Assembly: GCA_963925735.1 (NCBI GenBank)
Contig: CAWUUH010000005.1
Coordinates: forward strand, 248,001 to 312,000
Direction: 5' to 3'
From: UBA4582 sp013204195
GTDB lineage: Bacteria > Pseudomonadota > Gammaproteobacteria > Pseudomonadales > Azotimanducaceae
DNA: 64,000 bases
Shown here one piece after another: positions 51,343 to 59,150 of this stretch (within the stretch, counting starts at the first letter, position 1; every line of letters starts with the position of its first letter). The notes under the pieces are model-generated. The model saw only the letters and a list, made by a program, of their open reading frames with translations. It was not told where the DNA came from and searched no databases. The translations under genes and the position numbers were made by a program.

Positions 51343-51364
51343 CCATTGCGCGGAAGTAACAAAT

Positions 51365-52678
51365 TTGTGGTTTGAAAGACCCGAAGCGGGTACCCAAGCA
51401 CTGCTGGTGCACTTGGTCGAAGCAGATTCGTCAGCAGCGGAGTTTACCGAGCTGGTGTTGTCTGCTGGGCTCGTGCCGGCGGCCTGCATTCATGTTAAAC
51501 GCCGCAGTGCGCACCCAAAAACCTATGTGGGCTCTGGTAAGCTGCAGGAGCTGCGCGACCTAGCAGAGACCTGCGAGGCGGAATTGGTTATTTTCGACCA
51601 AGATCTGAGTCCGACTCAAGAACGTAATATTGAAGCCGCCCTCGAGCGTCGAGTGATTGGTCGGACCGGTTTAATTCTGGATATATTCGGGCAGCGGGCC
51701 AGGACCCACGAAGGTCAGCTCCAGGTTGAGCTGGCGCAGTTACAGCATATGTCGACTCGACTAGTGCGTGGCTGGACTCACCTAGATCGGCAGCGGGGCG
51801 GCTCCGGGCGTGGCCAGGGAAGCTCAATGGGTGTTACCGGTACGGGCGAAACTCAGCTTGAGTCCGACCAGCGAATTCTGCGGGCGCGAGTCAAGCATAT
51901 CAATCAGCAACTCGATAAGGTTCGCAAGCAGCGCACGCAAAATCGGCGCTCCCGGGTTCGAGCCGATATCCGTTCGGTGTCCTTGGTGGGCTATACCAAT
52001 GCGGGGAAGTCAACCTTGTTTAATCGTCTGTGCGATGCCCATGTACACGCGGCCGATCAACTGTTTGCGACCCTTGATCCAACATTGCGGCAACTCGAGT
52101 TGCCGGTTATCGGCAAGGCGATTTTGACAGATACGGTCGGATTCATTCGTAGTTTACCCCATGGTCTCGTCAAGGCGTTTCGCGCCACATTAGAAGAGGT
52201 TGAGCAGGCTGACCTGTTGCTGCACGTGGTTGATGCGGTCTCGGCCGAGAAAGATCACCAGATGCACGAGGTCAATGGCGTTCTGGCAGAGATCGATGCT
52301 GATGGGGTGCCGCAGTTGCTCGTGTATAACAAAATTGATCTGATTGAAGAGGTGCCGAGGGTCGACCGTGGCGCCGATGGTTTGCCAGTAAGAGTGTGGG
52401 TTTCTAGTCTCACTGGCGCTGGCGTCGATTTACTGGTGGGCGCCATCAGTGAGTTGCTGGGACAGCAGGTGATAGAGACGACAGTCCACCTAGAGCCTCA
52501 TGAGGGGCAATTGCGCGCCGAGCTATTTGCCTTGGGCGCAGTTTTGGCTGAGGAAACGCAGGCCGACGGAACCATGAATTTGCAGTTGCGGATCGAGCGG
52601 GCTAGTCTGGAGCGGCTGGGTAAGCGGCTACTTAGTCCTGCAACTTTGCAGGCGATAGTGGGGACGGAAGACATTTAA
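51365..52678 (+). CDS. hflX: Ribosome-splitting GTPase HflX
   Basis: 437-residue GTPase that binds the 50S subunit and splits stalled ribosomes. The N-terminal domain ends in the helical segment with RTHEGQLQVELAQLQ; the G domain has GYTNAGKST (G1), DTVGFIRSLPH (G3) and NKIDLI (G4). The Gly-rich linker is unusual: where most HflX read GGIGxRGPGETQLE, this one reads GGSGRGQGSSMG then VTGTGETQLE, longer and without the RGPGE core. The start is TTG at 51365 with GGAAG upstream. It lies 22 bp after hfq. Confidence 0.94.
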   Translation: MWFERPEAGTQALLVHLVEADSSAAEFTELVLSAGLVPAACIHVKRRSAHPKTYVGSGKLQELRDLAETCEAELVIFDQDLSPTQERNIEAALERRVIGRTGLILDIFGQRARTHEGQLQVELAQLQHMSTRLVRGWTHLDRQRGGSGRGQGSSMGVTGTGETQLESDQRILRARVKHINQQLDKVRKQRTQNRRSRVRADIRSVSLVGYTNAGKSTLFNRLCDAHVHAADQLFATLDPTLRQLELPVIGKAILTDTVGFIRSLPHGLVKAFRATLEEVEQADLLLHVVDAVSAEKDHQMHEVNGVLAEIDADGVPQLLVYNKIDLIEEVPRVDRGADGLPVRVWVSSLTGAGVDLLVGAISELLGQQVIETTVHLEPHEGQLRAELFALGAVLAEETQADGTMNLQLRIERASLERLGKRLLSPATLQAIVGTEDI

Positions 52679-52712
52679 GTAAAATCGGCACATGATTATT
52701 GTGTTCAATAGT

Positions 52713-52743
52713 GGGAAAATGCACGTTTTCCCTTAAAGGGAAA
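52713..52743 (+). promoter_or_regulatory. Two competing hairpins in the hflK leader
   Basis: gggaaaa (52713-52719) pairs with ttttccc (52726-52732), and the overlapping tttccct (52727-52733) pairs with agggaaa (52737-52743). Both cannot form at once. The second arm ends eight bases before the GGAGAG Shine-Dalgarno of hflK. This looks like a switchable leader or processing site between hflX and hflK; no ligand or terminator T-run is seen. Confidence 0.45.
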
Positions 52744-52761
52744 CACCAACGGAGAGATTTT

Positions 52762-53904
52762 ATGGCCTGGAATGAGCCTGGTGGCGGTAATCAGGGAGAC
52801 AAAGATCCCTGGGGCAAGCGGGATGATCAAGGTCCGCCGGATCTGGATGAAGCCTTTCGGAAGTTGCAGAATAATCTCAGTGAGATGTTCGGTGGTAAAA
52901 AGGGCGGTGGTAGCGGTGGGGCGAGTGCGCCGGCGTTCAGCAAAAATATTTTTGCCTTGGTGGTGCTGGTTTTACTCGCGGTCTGGGGTTTTGCGGGTAT
53001 CTACACCATTGACCAGCAAGAAAGTGGTGTCGTTCTGCGTTTTGGTAAAGTCCAAGATGAGATACTACGTCCCGGACTACACTGGAATCCGCCACTGATT
53101 GATAAGGTGCTATCAACCAATGTGACGCGGGTGAGATCCAGACCCCATGATTCGGAGATGCTGACGGAAGACGAGAACATCGTAATCGTTAAGATGTCAG
53201 TACAATATGTGGTCAGCGATGTATCGGAATATCTGTTGAGAGTTCGCGACCCCGACGAAAGCCTCTATCAAGCGACTGAAAGTGCGTTGCGCCATGAAGT
53301 GGGTAGCTCGTTGATGAACCAGGTACTTACTGAAGGCCGGGCGGAATTGGGTGACCGAGTCAAGGTTCGAATCCAGGACTATATGAACCGATATAGGACC
53401 GGGATTGAAGTGACTCAGGTGAATATCGACGAAACCGCGCCGCCGGATGCTGTGAGAGCCGCCTTCGATGACGTCATCAAAGCCCGTGAGGATGAAGTTC
53501 GAGTGCGGAATGAAGCCAGTGCCTTCTCTAATCAGGTTATCCCAGAAGCACGGGGTGAAGCTCAGCGTTTGATTGAAGAATCTCTAGGCTATAAGGAGCG
53601 AGTGATTGCTCAGGCTCGTGGTGAGGCGGAGCGCTTTAACAAACTCTATGCCGAATACAAGCTGGCACCTGAAGTGACTCGAGAGCGCATCTATCTCGAT
53701 ACGATCGAGTCTGTTATGTCGAATAGTACCAAGGTCATGGTTGATGTGGAGGGCGGTAACAATATGCTTTATCTGCCACTAGATAAGATCATGGAACGAC
53801 GTAACAGCAGCGACACAGGTGCTAGTCTGACTGGTGAAACCGTCAGCAATCCCGTCGGACGCGTTGACACTTCGCGCCGACCCAGTAGTAGGAGGGATCG
53901 ATAA
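52762..53904 (+). CDS. hflK: FtsH protease modulator HflK
   Basis: 380-residue inner-membrane band-7/SPFH protein that joins HflC to form a cage around FtsH. A Gly-rich hydrophilic N-terminus (about 1-65, MAWNEPGGGNQGDKDPWG) is followed by one membrane helix (about 72-92) and the periplasmic SPFH domain with long helices. The frame is open upstream to 52699, but the ATG at 52762, with GGAGAG just before it, gives the family N-terminus. The stop overlaps the hflC start as TAATG. Confidence 0.95.
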   Translation: MAWNEPGGGNQGDKDPWGKRDDQGPPDLDEAFRKLQNNLSEMFGGKKGGGSGGASAPAFSKNIFALVVLVLLAVWGFAGIYTIDQQESGVVLRFGKVQDEILRPGLHWNPPLIDKVLSTNVTRVRSRPHDSEMLTEDENIVIVKMSVQYVVSDVSEYLLRVRDPDESLYQATESALRHEVGSSLMNQVLTEGRAELGDRVKVRIQDYMNRYRTGIEVTQVNIDETAPPDAVRAAFDDVIKAREDEVRVRNEASAFSNQVIPEARGEAQRLIEESLGYKERVIAQARGEAERFNKLYAEYKLAPEVTRERIYLDTIESVMSNSTKVMVDVEGGNNMLYLPLDKIMERRNSSDTGASLTGETVSNPVGRVDTSRRPSSRRDR

Positions 53905-54773
53905 TGCCGATTAAAGTTGTGGTTTTAGCCTTTGTTGTCGCCGTGGCGGGTCTGCTAGGTGTCAATTCTGTCTTTATCGTCAGCGAGTTAGAGCGCGCTG
54001 TTCTACTTGAGTTTGGCCGTGTTGTAAGAGCCGACATAGAGCCAGGTTTACACCTGAAAAAGCCCTTTATCAATGAAGTCAGAAAGTTTGATGGTCGGGT
54101 TCTTACCCTTGATGCTAATCCAGAGAGATTCCTGACGCTGGAAAAGAAGGCCGTGATTGTCGATTCATTTGCGAAATTCAAGGTGAATGATGCACAACGT
54201 TTCTACACTGCGACCTCAGGCGACGAGCGACGCGCAGAAGCGTTGTTGCGCCAACGGATAAACAATGGCTTGCGGAATGAAATCAGTAAGCGCAGCTTGC
54301 ATGAGGTTGTGTCGGGTGAGCGCGATGAGTTGATGAATGTGCTGACCGAGCGCCTTGATTCAGTGGCGAGAGAAGAATTGGGCGTTGAAGTGGTTGACGT
54401 CAGGGTCAAGCGGATTGATTTGCCGCCTGAGGTCAGCCAGTCGGTTTATGCGCGAATGAATACCGAGCGTGATATTGAGGCCCGGGAACACCGAGCTCAG
54501 GGTCAGGAGCTGGCGGCGGGTATCCGTGCTGATGCCAGTAAGCAGCGAGAAGTTATTCTGGCGGAAGCTTATGCTGATGCGGAATCGATTCGAGGTGATG
54601 GAGATGCGGGTTCTGCGGCGTTATATGCTGATGCCTTCAGTCGTGACCTGGAATTTTATAAATTCTACCGGAGTATGGCGGCCTATCAACGTACATTCGC
54701 TAATAAGGGCGACGTGTTGGTTGTTGATCCGAACAGTGAGTTCTTTAAGTACCTGAAGAAAAGTAAAAACTAA
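53904..54773 (+). CDS. hflC: FtsH protease modulator HflC
   Basis: 289-residue partner of HflK. One N-terminal membrane helix (about 5-25) leads to the periplasmic SPFH domain with LLEFGRVVRADIEPGLH, then a charged helical segment and a C-terminal block (YKFYRSMAAY and VVDPNSEFFKYL) conserved in HflC. The ATG overlaps the hflK stop (TAATG), consistent with equimolar production of the two subunits. A strong intrinsic terminator lies 23 bp after the stop, closing the tsaE-to-hflC series. Confidence 0.95.
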   Translation: MPIKVVVLAFVVAVAGLLGVNSVFIVSELERAVLLEFGRVVRADIEPGLHLKKPFINEVRKFDGRVLTLDANPERFLTLEKKAVIVDSFAKFKVNDAQRFYTATSGDERRAEALLRQRINNGLRNEISKRSLHEVVSGERDELMNVLTERLDSVAREELGVEVVDVRVKRIDLPPEVSQSVYARMNTERDIEAREHRAQGQELAAGIRADASKQREVILAEAYADAESIRGDGDAGSAALYADAFSRDLEFYKFYRSMAAYQRTFANKGDVLVVDPNSEFFKYLKKSKN

Positions 54774-54795
54774 ACTCAAGTACTAACACATCAGT

Positions 54796-54824
54796 AACCG
54801 GGAAGTGATTCCCGGTTTTTTTTT
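54796..54824 (+). terminator. Intrinsic terminator after hflC
   Basis: A perfect 9-bp stem aaccgggaa / ttcccggtt (54796-54804, 54809-54817) with the loop gtga is followed by nine T residues through 54824. This is the clearest rho-independent terminator in the window. Confidence 0.95.
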
Positions 54825-54873
54825 GAACGTTCAGTGGCGAAGATGTGGTGTGCCAGTTATAGGGTGACCTGAT

Positions 54874-55059
54874 ATGTGGCATGACCTTGGTGTGGCGGTG
54901 TGTCTGGTGCTGGTGATAGAGGGTGTCATACCGTTTCTTTATCCGAAGCGTTGGAAAGAGTTGGTTGCGGTGCTGGCGACCATTGATGACCGAGCGATGC
55001 GTCTGATGGGTCTTGGCAGCATGTTGATCGGTACGACGCTGTTGTACCTGATCAATTAG
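54874..55059 (+). CDS. DUF2065 (YjeT-like) small membrane protein
   Basis: 61-residue protein with two membrane helices (about 5-22 and 42-60) around the conserved EGxxPFLYPKRWKE loop, matching the YjeT/DUF2065 family found after hflC in many gammaproteobacteria. Function unknown. It follows the hflC terminator, so it is probably transcribed separately, with hisZ 22 bp downstream. No clear promoter was identified in the 50 bp after the terminator. Confidence 0.85.
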   Translation: MWHDLGVAVCLVLVIEGVIPFLYPKRWKELVAVLATIDDRAMRLMGLGSMLIGTTLLYLIN

Positions 55060-55081
55060 ATATTTTTTGTAGAGGTGAAAG

Positions 55082-56254
55082 ATGAATATTAGTGACCGTT
55101 GGTTGCTACCTGACGGTATCGATGAGGTACTGCCGCCCGAGGCCTTGAACCTTGAGCGCGTTCGGCGCCGGCTGCTCGATATCTTTGCTGTCTGGGGCTA
55201 TGACTATGTGATTCCGCCGATGGTGGAGTTTCTGGAGTCATTGCTCACGGGCACAGGCCGTGACCTGGATCTCAAGACCTTCAAAATCACGGATCAGATG
55301 TCTGGGCGAATGATGGGTATTCGCGCGGATATTACGCCCCAGGTTGCTCGAATCGACGCGCATAGTCAGAACAAAAAAGGTGTGGCACGATTTTGTTACG
55401 CCGGCACCGTATTGCACGCTCAGGCGAACAATATGCTCGCCTCACGGGCGCCATTGCATGTCGGTGCCGAGTTGTTCGGTGACTCGGGGAGTCCCGCTGA
55501 TCTGGAGATTGTGAGCCTAATGGTCGAGTCTCTGCATAGTCTGGGTATGCCGTCGGTGGTGATAGAATTAGGTGATGTCGGTATTTTCAGGCTGCTGGTT
55601 CAGCAGTTTAAAATCTCGCCTGAGACAGAAGAGAAGCTCTTTGCGCTGATCCAAAAAAAGGCGATGGTTGAGCTCGAAACTTGCGTCCAGGAACTGGATT
55701 TGGATGCCGGTCACAAGCAAATCATACTTGAATTACCGGGTCTTTGTGGTAACTCAGGGGTGCTTGCTCGAGCTGAGGCCGTCTTCGGCGGTTATCCGCA
55801 GATTATGCAGCGCTTGGCGAGTCTCGGGGAGGTCGCTCGAGGTGTTGAGTCGCGGTTCAGCGGGATTCAAATTTATTATGACTTGAGCGAACTACGTGGT
55901 TATAACTACCATACGGGTATCGTCTTCGCCGCGTATCTGGGTGAAGCTCGGCGCCGAGTCGCGCAAGGTGGTCGCTACGATAGTATCGGTAGTGTCTTTG
56001 GTCGTGATCGTGGTGCCACCGGTTTCGATGTAGACGTGAAGACCCTGGCAAAATTTTCGACGACCACTGAGGCCAAGCGCCCGGTTGTGATCGCAGAACC
56101 GGGCGCGGGGATTGATGACCTGCCCCGTTGGGAGAAGATTCGTGAGCTACGCACAGCGGGCTATATTGTGCTTGAGTCGGGCAAACAGACAGTGCCTCAC
56201 GATTTTAGTTTGAACCAATACGATGGTGAGTGGCAGCTCACCAAAACTCACTAG
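55082..56254 (+). CDS. hisZ: ATP phosphoribosyltransferase regulatory subunit HisZ
   Basis: 390-residue paralogue of histidyl-tRNA synthetase without aminoacylation activity. It partners with the short form of HisG and confers activity and histidine feedback on the first step of histidine synthesis. Class II synthetase features remain: VIPPMVEFLESLL, IRADITPQVARI (motif 2 region) and GGRYDSIGSVFGRDRGATGFD (motif 3 region). The C-terminal anticodon-binding domain of HisRS is missing, as expected. AGAGGTG precedes the ATG. purA follows after 23 bp. Confidence 0.94.
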   Translation: MNISDRWLLPDGIDEVLPPEALNLERVRRRLLDIFAVWGYDYVIPPMVEFLESLLTGTGRDLDLKTFKITDQMSGRMMGIRADITPQVARIDAHSQNKKGVARFCYAGTVLHAQANNMLASRAPLHVGAELFGDSGSPADLEIVSLMVESLHSLGMPSVVIELGDVGIFRLLVQQFKISPETEEKLFALIQKKAMVELETCVQELDLDAGHKQIILELPGLCGNSGVLARAEAVFGGYPQIMQRLASLGEVARGVESRFSGIQIYYDLSELRGYNYHTGIVFAAYLGEARRRVAQGGRYDSIGSVFGRDRGATGFDVDVKTLAKFSTTTEAKRPVVIAEPGAGIDDLPRWEKIRELRTAGYIVLESGKQTVPHDFSLNQYDGEWQLTKTH

Positions 56255-56277
56255 CAAGATCGACAGAGTAATGAACA

Positions 56278-57537
56278 ATGGGTAGTAATGTTGTAATCAT
56301 AGGCACTCAATGGGGTGACGAAGGCAAAGGCAAGGTAGTGGATCTGCTGACTGTGCGCGCTGCCGCTGTCGCCAGGTTTCAGGGTGGCCACAACGCGGGT
56401 CATTCGCTGGTTGTGAACGGTAACAAGACAGTCCTGCACCTGATTCCCTCGGGGATACTGCATCCCCAGGTTCAGTGCCTGATCGGTAATGGGGTCGTGT
56501 TTTCAATTCCAGCGTTTTTTGAAGAAGTCAAAATGCTGGAAGACGCCGGTGTCAATGTTCGCGATCGACTCATGGTGAGCCAGGGCTGCCCGTTGATTCT
56601 GCCGCATCATATTGCCCTGGATCAGATCCGTGAGACGGTTCGCGGTAATCAGAAAATTGGCACCACAGGTCGCGGAATTGGCCCTGCCTATGAAGATAAG
56701 GTGGCCCGGCGAGGCTTGAGAGTCAGTGACTTGTATCAGCCGGAGCAGTTCAAGGCATCGCTCACAGAGCTCATGGATTATCATAATTTCGTCCTAAAAA
56801 ACTATTACAATACTAAGACCGTCAGTCTTGAAGAAACCCTGGATGCGTCATTGGCATGGGCGGAAGAGTTGCGCCCCATGGTCGGTGATGTCGTAGCTCG
56901 GCTCGGACAGCTACAGAGCGATAGCGCTAACATCTTGTTCGAGGGTGCGCAGGGTGCTTTGCTGGATATCGACCAGGGTACTTACCCATTTGTTACCTCG
57001 TCAAATACCACTGCCGGGACTATCAGTAGTGGCTGTGGTGTGGGCCCCTTGGATCTGGACTATATCCTCGGCATTACCAAGGCTTACACGACACGAGTGG
57101 GCTCAGGGCCTTTTCCGACTGAGCTGTTTGATGCGGTCGGTGCCCAGTTGGGGAAGCGCGGTAATGAGTTCGGGTCGACGACGGGTCGGCCGCGCCGTTG
57201 CGGCTGGTTTGATGCTTGTGCGTTGAAGCGGTCTATTCAGGTGAATAGCCTGTCCGGCCTGTGTATCACTAAGCTAGATGTGCTTGATGGTCTGGACACT
57301 GTTTCATTGTGTACCAGCTACGATGAGACGGATCCCCTGAATCCCCAGCCTGTGTACGAGGTTCTGCCTGGTTGGCAGGAAAGCAGTGTTGGTGTGCAAC
57401 AGATTGAGGATTTGCCAGCCAATGCTCGGGCCTATCTGAATCGGATCGAAGAGATCTGCGGCGTCCCTATCGACATGATTTCAACGGGCCCCGATCGACA
57501 AGATACGATTGTGCTGCGAGACCTGTTTCCCGTATAG
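56278..57537 (+). CDS. purA: Adenylosuccinate synthetase PurA
   Basis: 419-residue GTP-dependent enzyme that joins IMP and aspartate, the first committed step to AMP. The N-terminal signature QWGDEGKGKVVDLL carries catalytic Asp and Lys; GHNAGHSLV carries the catalytic His; the active-site region GIGPAYEDKVARRGLRV is intact, and TTGRPRRCGWFD is the GTP-side loop. It is about ten residues shorter than the E. coli enzyme. It lies 23 bp after hisZ and converges on the dioxygenase gene. Confidence 0.97.
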   Translation: MGSNVVIIGTQWGDEGKGKVVDLLTVRAAAVARFQGGHNAGHSLVVNGNKTVLHLIPSGILHPQVQCLIGNGVVFSIPAFFEEVKMLEDAGVNVRDRLMVSQGCPLILPHHIALDQIRETVRGNQKIGTTGRGIGPAYEDKVARRGLRVSDLYQPEQFKASLTELMDYHNFVLKNYYNTKTVSLEETLDASLAWAEELRPMVGDVVARLGQLQSDSANILFEGAQGALLDIDQGTYPFVTSSNTTAGTISSGCGVGPLDLDYILGITKAYTTRVGSGPFPTELFDAVGAQLGKRGNEFGSTTGRPRRCGWFDACALKRSIQVNSLSGLCITKLDVLDGLDTVSLCTSYDETDPLNPQPVYEVLPGWQESSVGVQQIEDLPANARAYLNRIEEICGVPIDMISTGPDRQDTIVLRDLFPV

Positions 57538-57575
57538 CGGACGGCTGCTGGGTTCGTTGCAGCGCCGTCGGTCCG
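57538..57575. terminator. GC-rich hairpin between purA and the dioxygenase gene
   Basis: acggc-t-gctg (57541-57550) pairs with cagc-gccgt (57560-57568), and an outer cgg/ccg pair may extend it. It lies directly after the purA stop. No T-run follows on the plus strand, so it is a weak terminator candidate or a transcript-end stabiliser. Confidence 0.35.
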
Positions 57576-57586
57576 TATCAATGCGG

Positions 57587-58564
57587 TTACTGTTCACCCC
57601 GGGGCATGGACTTGCGCAGCATCGGGTCAAAGCCCGAGGCGACCCACTCGCCTTGGGCGGTGTTCCAGTGAGAGAAAAACCGCCGAGTACCAGCGTCTGG
57701 GTGCAGTGCGAGCCGTTCGGGAAAAAGATTCCAATTGGTCAGAGGTGGTGAGGGTGCCCGAATATATTTGTTGGTGGTGGGCAGAGCGCTGGGTAGCCAG
57801 CCACCGCGGGCATAATACTGGTGCCAGGTTCGACGTGATCTGATGCCGTCACCATCCAGACGGGTATGAAAGGTCGCAGTGTCATACAAGATGCAGGTGC
57901 CAGCGGTGCCATACAGCGGGATCTCTGTGTAGTCTTCGCCAAGCTCCGCAAAGGCTTCCTTCAGGGTTTCAAACCGGTTGCTGCGCGGCACGACACAAAA
58001 AGAAGGCGTGCCGGGTTCCACGTCGGTGAGATAGTGGATGGCGCATAACCAGTCGCAAGGCATATACGGGCGGCGCACCAAGCGGTCTGCGAGAGCCTCG
58101 TCGTGATGAAAATTCATGGTGCCGACGCCGGCGTTCAAAGGAGTCTCTCTGAAGTTGAACTCGCTGAAGCGCGCCTGTTGCTCGCCACCAAGCAAGCTTG
58201 AGACGACCGGGAAGGCACCTGGATGGCGAGTGAAGCGGTCGAGCTCTGGATGGTCCAGCAGTGGCTGCGAGAAAATCAGACCCTGATTGCGATGATGGGG
58301 TTTACGTCTTTCGCCTAATCCCCAAGCATCTGGTTTTGTTTGTTGGGTGTGGTTGAAAAACTGGTTGAGAAAGCTCAAATCGGCGGTGCTTAAGCAGTCT
58401 CTTAAGACCACGAACCCGTTGTCGGCGAAATAAGTACAGGCTGCTTGTTGTTCGTTTTGCGGGTTAAAGGCTGGCGGTGGTGTTTTGCTGATACGGCCAA
58501 ACCCTTGGGCCGCATGGCTGTTATCGCCGGCAAGGTTTTCCTGTTGTTGGAGCTTTATGGGCAT
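57587..58564 (-). CDS. Phytanoyl-CoA dioxygenase-family (PhyH) protein
   Basis: 325-residue putative Fe(II)/2-oxoglutarate oxygenase. The HxD iron ligands are in MNFHHDEALAD, the distal His in YDTATFHTRLDGDG, and an Arg for 2-oxoglutarate in RRTWHQYY. The double-stranded beta-helix spans about 45-270. Substrate unknown; family members hydroxylate diverse small molecules such as osmolytes, lipids and natural products. It sits between purA and tRNA-Leu, where neither E. coli nor Pseudomonas has such a gene, so it may be an acquisition. No cofactor or transporter gene is adjacent. Confidence 0.8.
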   Translation of the reverse strand: MPIKLQQQENLAGDNSHAAQGFGRISKTPPPAFNPQNEQQAACTYFADNGFVVLRDCLSTADLSFLNQFFNHTQQTKPDAWGLGERRKPHHRNQGLIFSQPLLDHPELDRFTRHPGAFPVVSSLLGGEQQARFSEFNFRETPLNAGVGTMNFHHDEALADRLVRRPYMPCDWLCAIHYLTDVEPGTPSFCVVPRSNRFETLKEAFAELGEDYTEIPLYGTAGTCILYDTATFHTRLDGDGIRSRRTWHQYYARGGWLPSALPTTNKYIRAPSPPLTNWNLFPERLALHPDAGTRRFFSHWNTAQGEWVASGFDPMLRKSMPRGEQ

Positions 58565-58977
58565 TTTTAGCGGCCTCGTTAGGGTAAATTGGCTGCGGTC
58601 CGGGTCAAATCACGGATTAGGCCGGCTGACCAGGCGACAATCTGGTGGTTACTCAGTATCATGCGCACCAAAAGGGCACGTCAAGTCAATTGATGAGCTC
58701 GCCAATAGTAAGATAATAGCGAGCCTTGTTGAGTGGGCTTGTCAGGTCGGCCTCGCCTGTCGGCGAAGAGCGTGTGTCGGCAAAGTGCCTGTATCGGCAA
58801 AGTGCCTGTATCGGTAAAGTGGCGGTGCCAGGAAAATGCTGGCGCAGATTTTCACGACAGATGATCACGATAGACTGTTACTGCTGAATATTAAGACAGA
58901 TTAGTAAGAGAGGGTTATAGCGAAGCGCTGCCGACCCATAACGACTAAAAGCACCGTGGCAGCTGGGTACTACGGAT
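58565..58977. other. Gene-free stretch upstream of the dioxygenase gene
   Basis: About 410 bp between the dioxygenase start and the tRNA-Leu terminator. I see no credible coding frame, no RNA gene and no strong promoter. It contains the 17-bp tandem repeat at 58777-58826. It must hold the leader, and probably the promoter, of the minus-strand dioxygenase gene. Confidence 0.6.
58777..58826. repeat. 17-bp tandem repeat, about 2.5 units
   Basis: Perfect units tcggcaaagtgcctgta at 58777-58793 and 58794-58810, then a diverged partial third copy (tcggtaaagtggcggtg). It lies in the gene-free stretch between the dioxygenase gene and tRNA-Leu. An earlier degenerate cggcgaagag precedes it. No function evident. 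Confidence 0.8.
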
Positions 58978-59007
58978 AAAAAACCATAAGTCCCTAGGGA
59001 ATTATGG
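58978..59007 (-). terminator. Intrinsic terminator of tRNA-Leu, sharing its CCA end
   Basis: Read on the minus strand, ccataa pairs with ttatgg around a tccctaggga core and is followed by six T residues (58983-58978). The first stem bases are the encoded CCA of the tRNA (59007-59005), so the terminator begins inside the mature tRNA 3' end. Confidence 0.8.
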
Positions 59008-59091
59008 TGCCGAGGAGAGGACTTGAACCTCCACGCCCTTGCGAGCACTAGCACCTGAAGCTAGCGTGTCTACCAATTTCACCACCTCGGC
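59005..59091 (-). tRNA. tRNA-Leu (anticodon CAG)
   Basis: 87-nt class II tRNA on the minus strand. Acceptor GCCGAGG pairs with CCTCGGC; the D-arm contains AATTGGTAGAC; the anticodon stem ctagc/gctag encloses loop TTCAGGT, giving anticodon CAG for CTG codons. A long variable arm (tgctcgcaagggcg) and T-loop GGTTCAAGTCC follow. The discriminator is A and the CCA is encoded. CTG is a major leucine codon in this GC-rich genome. A tRNA-Leu near purA/rnr is also found in Pseudomonas, as I recall, but here it is on the strand opposite to rnr. Confidence 0.97.
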
Positions 59092-59104
59092 AATGAGGCG
59101 CGGA

Positions 59105-59133
59105 AGATTACTAAGGCCTATCATTGCTGTCAA
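59105..59133 (-). promoter_or_regulatory. Sigma-70 promoter of tRNA-Leu
   Basis: On the minus strand TTGACA (59133-59128) and TAATCT (59110-59105) are exactly 17 bp apart, followed by a GC-rich segment (tccgcgcc) before the tRNA at 59091. The perfect -35 and GC-rich discriminator are typical of stringently controlled stable-RNA promoters. Confidence 0.85.
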
Positions 59134-59150
59134 TCATACTCTGGTATTGA

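Noticed and set aside
58485..58817. 110-codon plus-strand frame reaching from the dioxygenase gene into the gap
   Set aside because: Starts antisense to the dioxygenase and runs through the tandem repeat; low-quality composition and no recognisable family.
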